Shown here piece after piece: positions 42,046-52,028 of a DNA stretch of 64,000 nucleotides. The notes under the pieces were generated by a model. The model was not told the DNA's origin. It saw nothing but the letters and a program-made list of their open reading frames with translations, and did not search any database. Origin of the DNA: Acidimicrobiia bacterium. Its GTDB lineage: Bacteria > Acidobacteriota > Vicinamibacteria > Vicinamibacterales > UBA2999. Made by a program: the position numbers and the translations under genes. Positions within the stretch are counted from its first letter, which is position 1. Each line of letters starts with the position of its first letter. The stretch is taken from contig VFZG01000003.1 in assembly GCA_016871275.1 (NCBI GenBank), forward strand, positions 88,534-152,533. The letters run 5' to 3'.

Positions 42046-43822
42046 TCCGCATTTTTCGATACATCGCCCGCTTGGCGAGCACCTCTTTCGCCAGCGTCTC
42101 GGGCAGCGGCAGCTTGATCGCCCGCTCGATCGTCTCAATCGCCTGGTCGATGGCGCCGCGTAAGGCGAGCGCCTCCGACAATCCCAGCAGGTTTTGCGGA
42201 TTCAGCGGCTCGAGCTTCACCGCTTCCTGGAAGTGCGTCAACGAGCCGGCGACGTCGCCGGTCACCAGCAGCACGCGGCCAAGATTACCGTGCGCCACGC
42301 CGTAGTCCGGACGGCGGCTCAATGCCTGCTGAAACGCGGCGATCGATTCCTGTAAACGGCCCGCGGCCGCCAGCGCCGTGCCGAGATTGAACTGTGCCGA
42401 CGCCGACTCGGGGCGCAGCGCCGCCGATGCCTGGAAGTGCCTGACCGCGTTGGCCGCAAGTCCCATCCCCAGGTACAACAACGCCACGTCGTCATGCAAC
42501 TCGGCGTCGTCAGGCGTGACCTTCAACATCGTCTCGTAGCCGACAATGTCCTCGGAGGTCATCTTGGAGTTGACCTCGGCCTGCATGCGCAGCCGATCGT
42601 GTTCGTTCGAGGCTAGCAGCTGGAACCACAGATCGCCCATTTCGTCGCGCGATCGCTGCCCCCAGAACACCCGCGCCGGCGGCACCTCGGGGTTACGGAG
42701 GTTGGCCGCCGAGTTGTCGTAGGTGTACTCCATCGACAGTCGTGTGCCTTTCGGCAGCGGCACCGGCGTCCGTTCGCGGTAGACGTGCTGCCAGCGGAAG
42801 TCCCAATCGCGGATGTGCATGACGAGACGGGTGCTGCCATCGGGCAGTGTGGCGAGGCCGCGAATTTCGCGCGCGCGGTAGTGTGCGTGCGGCTGCACCG
42901 CCAGCAACTGCACGTCTACCGGCAGCACGTACGAATCGCGAATGACGTACTGTGATTCACCCGGCGGAATGTCGATACCTTGTGAGCCGAGACGTAGAAT
43001 CGTCGGCACGCGTTGCGGGGGCTGATCGGTGAAATAGAGACCGATTTCCGGCAGGACTTCCTCGGCCGCTCCGCTCGGCTGCAAGTGCAGCTGCACGATC
43101 AGGTCGCTGCCGGGCTCCAGCGTCCAGGCCAGTTCCGGGGGCACGAGCGGTGCCACCTGACCCGGCGTCCAGCCCAGGAAGTGGCCTTCGGGGTACTCCG
43201 CGGTCCGCGGCATCAATCCGTCGTAACCGGGCAAAGGATCCGCCTCGTCCAACTTGCGGGCCGCATCGGTGCGATCGATTCGGATGTTGGCGTGATGGAC
43301 GACTCTCGCATTGCCGGGATGAAACTCGAGACCGGTGACATAGGTCCGGCGTGTGATGGGAATGCGGATCGCGAAGATGCGGAACGCGTCGGTGTCGAGC
43401 GCGGGCAGCACGAACGGCTGGTCGGGCCTGACCACCAGGCTGGGCGTGCCAAGCAACCAGCCGTCGGCGAACGTTGGCGCCGGCGGCATCGCGGCGGGCT
43501 CGCCCTCGGGCGCGCCGCGCTTGGCCCACGTCTCGATCAGCGCGATCTCGGTGTCGGTCAGCAGACGCTGTCCCACGAAGTGGCTGACGCCCGGCTCAAC
43601 CTTCCACGGGGGCATGAAGCGGCTGCGCGTGACCTGCGCGATCTGCGTCGCGCGCCGGCGGACATCTTCGTAGGTCGTCAGCGGAAACGGTCCTGGGCCG
43701 CCGCCGCGGTGGCAGGAGACACACGCATCGAACATCACCGGCGCGACATCGCGGGTAAATGTCTGCGCGATCGCAGGCGAAGCGAGCAGTGAGAAGAGAG
43801 AAGTAAGAACGATGGTTCTCAC
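42041..43822 (-). CDS. cytochrome c / copper monooxygenase-like fusion with TPR domain (copy B)
   Basis: A 593-residue exported protein. Heme site DACVSCH (Cys34, His38), MPPWKVEPG, copper-domain candidates RVVHHANIRI, IVQLHLQPSG and AVQPHAHYRAREIRG, then a C-terminal set of TPR units (AHGNLGRVLLVTGDVAGSLT, FNLGTALAAAGRLQESIAAF) not present in the other two copies. GTG start overlaps the upstream stop as GTGA. The signal peptide (RTIVLTSLFSLLASPAIAQ) is partly written in the AGTGAGAAGT repeat. Substrate unknown. Confidence 0.8.
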   Translation of the reverse strand: MRTIVLTSLFSLLASPAIAQTFTRDVAPVMFDACVSCHRGGGPGPFPLTTYEDVRRRATQIAQVTRSRFMPPWKVEPGVSHFVGQRLLTDTEIALIETWAKRGAPEGEPAAMPPAPTFADGWLLGTPSLVVRPDQPFVLPALDTDAFRIFAIRIPITRRTYVTGLEFHPGNARVVHHANIRIDRTDAARKLDEADPLPGYDGLMPRTAEYPEGHFLGWTPGQVAPLVPPELAWTLEPGSDLIVQLHLQPSGAAEEVLPEIGLYFTDQPPQRVPTILRLGSQGIDIPPGESQYVIRDSYVLPVDVQLLAVQPHAHYRAREIRGLATLPDGSTRLVMHIRDWDFRWQHVYRERTPVPLPKGTRLSMEYTYDNSAANLRNPEVPPARVFWGQRSRDEMGDLWFQLLASNEHDRLRMQAEVNSKMTSEDIVGYETMLKVTPDDAELHDDVALLYLGMGLAANAVRHFQASAALRPESASAQFNLGTALAAAGRLQESIAAFQQALSRRPDYGVAHGNLGRVLLVTGDVAGSLTHFQEAVKLEPLNPQNLLGLSEALALRGAIDQAIETIERAIKLPLPETLAKEVLAKRAMYRKMRK

Positions 43823-43827
43823 TTCAC
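43787..43827. repeat. dispersed AGTGAGAAGT-type repeat (copy 4) at a gene junction
   Basis: GTGAGAA (43789-43795) pairs with TTCTCAC (43816-43822). Read on the minus strand GAAGTGAGAACC gives the TGA stop of one gene and the GTG start of the next. Confidence 0.75.
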
Positions 43828-44271
43828 CAGTTCCGCGAGGAAGCAGCCGACAGCGCGTGTGTGCTTGACCTTGATGGGCTTGCCGGCGATGGCGGCCGTC
43901 AGCGCGGTCTCGAGATCGCGGGTCGTGGGAGCCGGCCGGTCCTTCCCGAAGTCGACGTAGCGGTCGTCGATGCGGCCGCGGTACAGCATCCTGGCACCGT
44001 CCATCACCGCGACTTCGGGCGTGACGGTCACTCCGGTCTGCCTGACCAGCTGCTGATCGCGATCGCGGATGGAGTCTAACGAATAGGCGAACCTGGTCTT
44101 GTGCTCGCGGATCTTGTCGTCAGTGTCGCCCGGCACCGGGTACACCAGCACAAAGGTTGCCTGGGAGCCGAACTTCGAGGCCAGTCGCTGGATCTCCGGC
44201 GCATAGCGATTCGAGATCGGGCAATCCGTCGTCGTGAAGACGTACACGGTCAGGACCAGGGCGGTGAACAT
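43819..44271 (-). CDS. redoxin-like protein
   Basis: A 150-residue thioredoxin-fold protein lacking a long leader. TTTDCPISNRYAPEIQRLA is the motif of the peroxiredoxin/redoxin group that accompanies cytochrome c/Cu-monooxygenase proteins; VTVTPEVAVMDGARMLYRG carries the cis-Pro and AVGCFLAEL a conserved C-terminal Cys. Only one Cys lies in the active-site motif, so it may work with that distal Cys. Coupled by a GTGA overlap to the cytochrome gene. TATACT lies 11 nt before the ATG. Confidence 0.75.
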   Translation of the reverse strand: MFTALVLTVYVFTTTDCPISNRYAPEIQRLASKFGSQATFVLVYPVPGDTDDKIREHKTRFAYSLDSIRDRDQQLVRQTGVTVTPEVAVMDGARMLYRGRIDDRYVDFGKDRPAPTTRDLETALTAAIAGKPIKVKHTRAVGCFLAELVK

Positions 44272-44282
44272 CGGACAGGGTC

Positions 44283-44288
44283 AGTATA
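44283..44288 (-). promoter_or_regulatory. -10 box TATACT before redoxin gene
   Basis: TATACT at 44288-44283, five of six, 11 nt before the ATG at 44271; it lies directly after the terminator of the upstream genes. Confidence 0.4.
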
Positions 44289-44289
44289 G

Positions 44290-44320
44290 AAAGAAAAAAG
44301 GGCGGGGATCGACCCCGCCC
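44290..44320 (-). terminator. Rho-independent terminator of the copy-C operon
   Basis: GGGCGGGG (44300-44307) pairs with CCCCGCCC (44313-44320), loop of five. On the minus strand it is followed by a TTTTTTCTTT run. It ends transcription of the two genes at 44412-46685. Confidence 0.85.
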
Positions 44321-44411
44321 TCCATTCCTGCTCCCAGGCACTACCGCAGCCTGTGCGCTCAGGTCGCGCCGCGAATCGCGGCTCGACTCCAAACGTATCC
44401 GATTGTCTCGA

Positions 44412-45317
44412 CTACTTTGCGGTGGATGCGCCGCCCTTGATGTTCACCTTGATGTAGGCCGTCGACCAGCAGCATTGAAACCCGCCGCCGCCGACACCCG
44501 ACGAATCGTTACCCTCGATGCGGATGAAGTACTCACCGGGCAACGTGAAGGTGGCGGTGGTCGATGCCATGTTCGTCTTGGGATCGATGTCCGGCGTCGA
44601 ATCCGCGAAGCGCACGTCTCCAGGACCGCGGTACTTCGAGACGATGGTGCTGACCCGGGGGCGACGGGGCGGCGCCTGCGCCCCACCTGGCGGCGCGGCG
44701 ACAGCGCCCCCACCGGTTGGCGGCTCCTCGTGACCGTCGTCTGCAATCCGATAGCTCAGCGTGACCGGTTCGCCCACCGCACCATCCACGGCCGGCGCCT
44801 CCGACAACGGTGGCGGCGGTCCCGTCAGGTCCTTGCCCGTCGGCGTGAGCTTGAGCACCGGCGGCTTGTTGCCCATTGCGGCGTCGAGGAAGGGTTCGAT
44901 CTGGTACCCCTTGGTCAGGCCGAACGGCGCGGAGACCGTCTTGCCGTTGGCGGTGATGGTCCAGGTCAGCTTCTTGGTGCCGAAGTCCTTGGGGACCTTG
45001 ATCGCAATAGTGCCCCAGCCGCGGCCGACCAGGAAGTGCGTTGGCTGTCCCTGGTCGGGACCGCCAGGCTCAATCTTGTTGTCGAGGCCGATCGGGATGT
45101 CGAGCACCTGCTTCTTGTTGCGATTGTAGTAGCCCATCAACAGCGTGTACGTGCCGTCGGCGTTCTGATACCAGCCTTCGAAGGCGGGATAGACGTTCAG
45201 TCCCGAGTCCTTGAGCGGCTCCATCACGAGTTCCTGCTGCGCGCTCGGGGCGATTCCCCCAAGACAAACCAACGCGAGCAGCATGGCTGCTGCTCGCGCG
45301 AACGAACGTCGAATCAT
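44412..45317 (-). CDS. secreted protein, partner of cytochrome c/Cu-monooxygenase fusion (paralogue B)
   Basis: A 301-residue exported protein related to the one at 36085-36969. Shared: VYPAFEGWYQNADGTYTLLM then GYYNRN (compare VQPVFEGW..NPDGTYSMWFGYLNRN), IAIKVPKDFG and LTWTITANGK. The C-terminal half has a gly/pro-rich linker (GGGAVAAPPGGAQAPPRRPR) and an Ig-like segment ending TLPGEYFIRIEGNDSS. It follows a cytochrome c/Cu-monooxygenase gene by 18 bases, the same order as in copy A. No known function; I infer it works with its neighbour. Confidence 0.75.
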   Translation of the reverse strand: MIRRSFARAAAMLLALVCLGGIAPSAQQELVMEPLKDSGLNVYPAFEGWYQNADGTYTLLMGYYNRNKKQVLDIPIGLDNKIEPGGPDQGQPTHFLVGRGWGTIAIKVPKDFGTKKLTWTITANGKTVSAPFGLTKGYQIEPFLDAAMGNKPPVLKLTPTGKDLTGPPPPLSEAPAVDGAVGEPVTLSYRIADDGHEEPPTGGGAVAAPPGGAQAPPRRPRVSTIVSKYRGPGDVRFADSTPDIDPKTNMASTTATFTLPGEYFIRIEGNDSSGVGGGGFQCCWSTAYIKVNIKGGASTAK

Positions 45318-45335
45318 GAGAATGAACCCTGACCG

Positions 45336-46685
45336 TTACTGCTGGCGATCGGTCGTCGCCGCCAGCTTCTGCTTGCGCGCCTCGACTTCCCGGTCGAAGT
45401 CTTCGTCGCCCATGTAGGTGATGTTGATCCAGATGTGCGCCATCTCGTCGACGGTCCGGTCGCCCCAGCCCACCCACTGATTCGGATCGGGGTTGTTCTT
45501 GTTGGCGGCGGTGTTGTCGTGCCACGACGTGATGCGGAGGATCGTGCCCTTCGGCAGCAGCGGCGCGTAATCGTCGGCAAACACGTAGTTGTTCATCCAG
45601 TTGAACTCGAAACGGTTGACGTGCCCGAGCACCTGCATCTGGCCGTTCGGCAGAATCGCCTCGACCATCTGCGCCTTGCCGCGCAGATGCATGTGGGGCT
45701 GGAAGTTCTCGACTCGGCCGGCGCGGCGCATCACGTGGAAGTTCTGAGTCACGCTGACCGTGTTCGGCGCGATGTCGAGGGCGCGGTTGCCGCCCTGAAT
45801 GCCGCTGTAGAGCGACAGCATGGTGCGGTACTTCGGCTCCTGGCCCTTCGGATACAGGTAGATGCCCATCTCGACGACATCTTCGATGTCTTCACCGCCG
45901 TCGCTGTAATGGATGTCCCAGCGGAACCTCGCGCCCGGCATCAACAGCTTGCCGGTGTTGGGACGCATGATTTCGCCTTCCTTGTTGACGGCCCATTCCA
46001 TGAACAGGCCGGCGCCGCTGTCGTTGTCGGCGCTGATCAGGCCCTGCTTGATCGCCTCGCGCTCGTCCTGCATCAGGTAGGCCAGCGCGTGATGGGTGAT
46101 CTTGCGGCCCTTGATCGTGCCGGGGCGCATTTCGATGGCGCGGACCCAGCGCGCTTCGGTCAGCGGTACTTCGCTGATGGGCTTGTACCACGCGTCCATG
46201 GCGCCGCCCTTCTGCCTGTACTTCGGCGACCTGACGATGATGTCCGGCGGTCCGCCGAACTTCTTCTCGTAATTCCAGCCGTTGGCCTCGGTCCACTTCA
46301 CGGCCGGGGGCATGTCCTTCGGATCGCCCTGGGGCGCGCCGTTGCTGGCCCAGCGGACAATCGTGTCGAGCTCCTTCTGCGAGAGCGAACGATCGTTCTG
46401 GTAGTGCTGGATGCCGACCGCGGGGTCGACGTGCCATGGCGGCATGTTGCGCGACGCCACGCGATCGCGAATCGAGCGCGCCCACGGACGTACTTCCCGA
46501 TACGTCTGGAGCGACATCGGCGCAATCGAATCCGGCCGATGGCAGGATTCACACTTGTTCTGGAAAATCGGCGCGACGTCCTTGGTGAACGTCGGTACGG
46601 CCGCCGTTTGAGCCGAGAGCGTGGCTGGCAGAGCCATGAAGCCCAACGCCCCCATCAACAACCGGCCAACGATACGATGAGTCAT
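45336..46685 (-). CDS. cytochrome c / copper type II monooxygenase-like fusion (copy C)
   Basis: A 449-residue exported protein close to copy A. Signal peptide, heme site NKCESCH (Cys45, His49), MPPWHVDPAVG, and copper-domain candidates ITHHALAYL, WDIHYSDGGE and FQPHMHLRGKAQMVE. The C-terminus has DNTAANKNNPDPNQWVGWG, matching copy A. ATG at 46685 has GGAGGG upstream and a promoter with a palindromic spacer about 75 bases away. Substrate unknown. Confidence 0.82.
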   Translation of the reverse strand: MTHRIVGRLLMGALGFMALPATLSAQTAAVPTFTKDVAPIFQNKCESCHRPDSIAPMSLQTYREVRPWARSIRDRVASRNMPPWHVDPAVGIQHYQNDRSLSQKELDTIVRWASNGAPQGDPKDMPPAVKWTEANGWNYEKKFGGPPDIIVRSPKYRQKGGAMDAWYKPISEVPLTEARWVRAIEMRPGTIKGRKITHHALAYLMQDEREAIKQGLISADNDSGAGLFMEWAVNKEGEIMRPNTGKLLMPGARFRWDIHYSDGGEDIEDVVEMGIYLYPKGQEPKYRTMLSLYSGIQGGNRALDIAPNTVSVTQNFHVMRRAGRVENFQPHMHLRGKAQMVEAILPNGQMQVLGHVNRFEFNWMNNYVFADDYAPLLPKGTILRITSWHDNTAANKNNPDPNQWVGWGDRTVDEMAHIWINITYMGDEDFDREVEARKQKLAATTDRQQ

Positions 46686-46761
46686 CTTTCCCTCCGAAGT
46701 CTTGCCTGTGCCTCGCTCCCCTACTCGGAGGGGCACTGTCACCGAGAATTGCGAATTGGGG

Positions 46762-46791
46762 AGTGTACAACGCTGCACTTGCAGCTGTCAC
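46762..46791 (-). promoter_or_regulatory. promoter of copy-C operon with palindromic spacer
   Basis: GTGACA (46791-46786), 18-base spacer, TACACT (46767-46762). A perfect inverted repeat GCTGCA-CT-TGCAGC (46772-46785) fills the spacer and is a candidate operator. Confidence 0.5.
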
Positions 46792-46866
46792 ACCCTAACG
46801 TCTAATAAATACCATCACTTACGCGTATGTTGCCTGATACGTTTATCGGTCCGACGACTGAGTATT

Positions 46867-48144
46867 TTAGGCCAGTTTCCTGAGGACAAGGCACTTCAAG
46901 TAGTAGGTTTCCGGCACCCCCAACAGCACCGGATGATCGCGCCCCTGCATGCGTTTTTCGACCACCGTGACGGCAACGCCGGCGTCCGCGCTTGCTTCAA
47001 ACACGGCCCCCGCAAACATCGATTCGTCGACGTTGTACGAACAGCTGCAGGTCACCAGAATCCCGCCCGGATTCAGCAATCGAAGCGCCCGGAGATTGAT
47101 CTCCTTGTAGCCGGACAGGGCGTTTGAAACGGCGGCCTTGTTCTTGGCAAAGGCGGGCGGGTCCAAGACGATGGTGTCGTAGCGGGCATGGTCGCGCTCG
47201 AGGTGGCGGAGCTCGTCGAACACGTTGGCCTCGCGGGCGGTGAGGTTGGTGATGCCGTTGGCGATGGCGTTCCGGGTGATGCGATCGACCGCCTCGGCGG
47301 AGACGTCCAGCGCCTCGACGGACGTGCAGCGCGACGCAAGCACCAGCGCGAATCCGCCGTTGTAGCTGAAGCAGTCCAGCATCCGGCCCCGCGCATAGCG
47401 CGCGGCCGCTTCCCTGTTCTCGCGCTGATCGAGGAACAGGCCGGTCTTCTGGCCGTGCCACGGATCGACCGTGTAGGTGATGCCGGCCTCGCGGACGTCT
47501 ACCGTTTCCGGCACCTCGCCGTGAAGCAGCTCGACCTTCTGATCGAGACCTTCGAGGCGGCGCACCTTCGGATCGTTGCGGGCGAGGACGCCCCTGGCGC
47601 CGGTGATCTCGACCAGCAGCCTGACCAGCGTCGCGGTGAGGCGGTCCATGCCTTGCGACAGCGCCTGGAGCACGAGGAAGTCGTCGTATCGATCGACAAT
47701 CAGCGACGGCAGCAGGTCGGCTTCGCCGTGCACGAGGCGGAAGGCGGTGGCGTTGATCTGCAGCGAGTCCCGGAACCTGATGGCGGCCTCGAGGCGCGCG
47801 CGCCAGAAGGCATCGTCGATCGTCGTCTCATCGCGCGCGATCATGCGGATGGTGATCTGCGACTGGTCGCTGAACAGGGCGTGCCCGAGCATGCGGTCGC
47901 GCGGACCGCGCACCTCGACAATGGTGCCGGGTTCCGCGTTCTGGACGCTGGCGACGTCGGATCGATAGACCCACGGATGGCCGCCGCGCACGCGGTCTTC
48001 GCCGCGCGGCTTGAGAGTCGCTACACCCTTCGTCTCCGCCTCCTTTGTCTCCGCACCATTTGTCTCCGTTGTCTCCGGGACTGACACCTTAACATCCGAT
48101 TCTGGTTCAGTTTCTGCGTCTATGGAAGGAACTGCGAGAATCAT
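46867..48144 (-). CDS. rlmI: class I SAM-dependent rRNA (cytosine-C5) methyltransferase RlmI-like
   Basis: About 425 residues. The conserved part begins near residue 44 (TLKPRGEDRVRGGHPWVYRS, PUA-like domain), then HGEADLLPSLIVDRYDD, GQKTGLFLDQRENREAAARY, CFSYNGGFALVLASRC, VLDPPAFAKNKAAV and TCSCSYNVDESMF with the catalytic Cys. It methylates 23S rRNA C1962 in E. coli. The first 43 residues (Glu/Thr-rich) are encoded by a nested inverted repeat and a 15-bp tandem repeat, so this N-terminus is probably recent. Confidence 0.9.
   Translation of the reverse strand: MILAVPSIDAETEPESDVKVSVPETTETNGAETKEAETKGVATLKPRGEDRVRGGHPWVYRSDVASVQNAEPGTIVEVRGPRDRMLGHALFSDQSQITIRMIARDETTIDDAFWRARLEAAIRFRDSLQINATAFRLVHGEADLLPSLIVDRYDDFLVLQALSQGMDRLTATLVRLLVEITGARGVLARNDPKVRRLEGLDQKVELLHGEVPETVDVREAGITYTVDPWHGQKTGLFLDQRENREAAARYARGRMLDCFSYNGGFALVLASRCTSVEALDVSAEAVDRITRNAIANGITNLTAREANVFDELRHLERDHARYDTIVLDPPAFAKNKAAVSNALSGYKEINLRALRLLNPGGILVTCSCSYNVDESMFAGAVFEASADAGVAVTVVEKRMQGRDHPVLLGVPETYYLKCLVLRKLA
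48028..48076. repeat. 15-bp tandem repeat (about x3) in rlmI N-terminal codons
   Basis: TTCGTCTCCGCCTCC, TTTGTCTCCGCACCA, TTTGTCTCCGTTGTC follow one another, then CGGGACTG begins the adjoining inverted repeat. Confidence 0.7.
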
Positions 48145-48189
48145 GTCGCAGAAACCGCAACAAAACCGCATGTTAAGGTGCCAGTCCCG
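48076..48189. repeat. nested inverted repeat (MITE/REP-like) at rlmI-rpiB junction
   Basis: Outer arms of 20 bp (48076-48095 and 48170-48189) match at 19 of 20 positions as inverted copies: CGGGACTGACACCTTAACAT. Inner arms GTTTCTGCG (about 48110-48118) and CGCAGAAAC (48146-48154) are perfect. The 114-bp unit would fold as one long hairpin and contains the rlmI start codon. Confidence 0.85.
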
Positions 48190-48207
48190 TTTACAATTCG
48201 TCGAGGA

Positions 48208-48648
48208 ATGAAAATTGCGATTGGCGCCGATCACGCGGGCTATCAGCTGAAGGACTCGCTGAAGAAGTTGCTCGATGAGATGGGCGTGGCGTACGAGGAC
48301 TTCGGGACCTCGAGCGGCCAGTCGGTCGATTACCCCGACTTCGCGCGCGCGGTGGCCGAAGCGGTGGCTGGCAGCAGGTTCGATCGCGGCATCCTGGTGT
48401 GCGGCACCGGCATCGGCATGGCGATTGCCGCCAACAAAGTACCCGGGGTGCGCTCGGCACCGATCGTCGACACCGACACCGCCAGGCTGTCGCGCGAGCA
48501 CAACGATCTCAACGTGTTGGCACTCGGCGCGCGCGTGCTCCCCGAGTCACGCGCGCGGGAGATCGTGAAGACGTTCCTCCAGACGCCCTTCGAAGGCGGA
48601 CGTCATGCACACCGGGTCGGGAAGATCGAAGGTCCGACGCCTCAATAG
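48208..48648 (+). CDS. rpiB: ribose 5-phosphate isomerase B
   Basis: A 146-residue RpiB: MKIAIGADHAGYQLKDSLKK at the start, TSSGQSVDYPDFARAVAEAV, and the active-site strand ILVCGTGIGMAIAANKVPGV, then SREHNDLNVLALGAR. It interconverts ribose and ribulose 5-phosphates in the pentose phosphate pathway. ATG at 48208 has GAGGA directly upstream. A TACAAT box lies at 48192-48197, adjacent to the inverted repeat. glyA follows 96 bases later. Confidence 0.95.
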   Translation: MKIAIGADHAGYQLKDSLKKLLDEMGVAYEDFGTSSGQSVDYPDFARAVAEAVAGSRFDRGILVCGTGIGMAIAANKVPGVRSAPIVDTDTARLSREHNDLNVLALGARVLPESRAREIVKTFLQTPFEGGRHAHRVGKIEGPTPQ

Positions 48649-48744
48649 CCCAGCGGTTCACAGGTTCGCGAGCAGGTTGTCCAGGCGCCCGTAGAACTGG
48701 CTCGTACACTGCGGCTGGCGCGTATGCGAAAATGTAAATGCCGC

Positions 48745-50010
<1,266 letters not shown>

Positions 50011-52028
50011 AGGCGGCGGTCGAGCAGGCATTCGCGGATGACGGCCCGCTGGTCCGTGCGGTCGATCACTTCGAGCCGCGTGCCGGTCAGCGGGCGATGG
50101 CCTCGGAGGTCGCTGATACGCTGACGCACGGCGGCGTGCTGCTGGCCGAGGCCGGCACGGGCACCGGCAAGACACTCGCCTACCTCGTCCCGGCGATTCT
50201 CAATCGTCAGCGCGTGCTGATTTCCACCGGCACGAAAAACCTGCAGGAGCAGATCTACTTCAAGGACATCCCGGCGCTGCGCTCCGCCCTCGGCGTGCCG
50301 TTCACGGCCACCTACATGAAGGGACGCGCCAACTACCTGTGCCTGCACCGGCTGGATCAGCTGCGCGCGCATCCGGCGGCGCCGATGGATTTCGTGTCCT
50401 CGATGGACGAGTGGCGCCGCGTCACCGAGACCGGCGACCGCGCCGAACTGGCCGGCCTCGAAGAGGACTCGTCACTGTGGCACGACGTCTCGGCGGTTGC
50501 GGAAACGTGCCTCGGGCAGGACTGCCCGCAGTATCGCGACTGCTACGTCACCCGGATGCGGCAGCGCGCCGCCGAGTCCGACGTCGTGATCGTCAACCAT
50601 CACCTGCTCTGCGCCGATGCGTCGGTGCGGCAGAGCACCTATGGCGAGGTGATTCCGGATTGCCACTTTGCGGTGGTGGACGAAGCGCACCAGCTCGAAG
50701 ACGTGGCCACGCAGTACTTCGGGATCGCCGTCAGCAACTGGCGCGTGGCCGATGTCGTCCGCGACGCCGAGCGGGCGCTGAATCTCGGCATGATCGAGGA
50801 CCCCGATTCCGACCTGCGCCACGCCATTTCGCGCGTCGACGATCACTCGCTGACCTTCTTCGGCGCACTGCAGATGGCGCGACATGCGCGCGGTGGACTC
50901 GAAGAGCGACTGCGCATCGGACCCGGCTGGTTCGGCGACGTGCTCGACGATGGCCTCGGCCTGATCGCCGCGCTCGGCGCCCTCGGCGAGCAAATGCGCA
51001 AACGAGGCGGCGAGGACGAGCCCGGCGCCCAGCCGAACGAGGATGCCTCAACGCTGGGACGCCGCGCCACAGAGCTGCGAGATCAGCTGACGTTCCTGCT
51101 CGAAGCCGCCGATCCGGCGTACGTCTACTTCCTCGAGACGCGCAATCGCGGCGTCTTCCTGCGCGCGGCGCCGATCGACGTCTCGAAGATCATCCGCGAA
51201 ATGCTGTTCGACCGCATGACGGCAACGATCATGACGTCGGCAACGCTCACCGTCGAAGGCTCATTCGACTACGTGAAAGACCGTCTCGGCGTGCCGGACG
51301 CCGAGAGCCTGGTGGTGCAGTCGGAGTTCGACTTCTCCGAACAGGCGATTCTCTACCTGCCAAAGCAGATGCCGCCACCCAATTCGTCGCAATTCGGCGA
51401 TGCGGTCGCGCGCGAGGTCCGTGACCTGTTGATGCGCACGCAGGGCCGCGCCTTCGTGCTGTTCACCAGCTACTCGATGCTGCGGAGCGTGCGCGACCGC
51501 GTGGCGCCCGACATTCCCTACCCCGTCATCGTGCAGGGCACCGCGCCTCGCAGCACGCTGCTCGGGCAGTTCCGCTCGACGCCCAACGCCGTGCTGTTCG
51601 CGACCGCCTCGTTCTGGCAAGGCGTCGACGTGGTCGGCGAACAGTTGAGCTGCGTGATCATCGACAAACTGCCGTTTGCCTCGCCGGGCGATCCGATTAC
51701 CGCCGCGCGCATCGAGGCCATCAATGCCGAAGGCGGCAACGCGTTCCAGGACTACCAGGTCCCGCTGGCGATTCTGGCCCTGTTGCAGGGACTCGGGCGG
51801 CTGATTCGGCATCGCACCGATCGCGGCGTCCTGGCCGTGCTGGACCCCCGGCTGCGCACCATGGGCTACGGGCGGCGGTTTCTCGACTCTTTCCCGCCGG
51901 CGCCGGTGACCCAGGACCCGGAGGCGATTTCCAGGTTTTTCGCCGTAGACTAAAGGTGGTCCGCCTCAAGGCGGGCTACCGGGTCGTGCGTGAGCGGACC
52001 CGATTGGCAACCTCGAGGACAGACTCCA

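Noticed and set aside
44376..44395. tRNA T-arm-like GGCTCGACTCC
   Set aside because: No acceptor, D or anticodon arms can be drawn around it and no CCA or paired ends are present.
48028..48076. Short direct repeats resembling a CRISPR array
   Set aside because: The units are contiguous without spacers and lie within coding sequence; the same holds for 8035-8079. No cas gene is in the window.
48178..48207. Upstream ATG extension of RpiB
   Set aside because: The extra ten codons lie partly in the inverted repeat and the ATG at 48208 has GAGGA directly before it and matches the family start.
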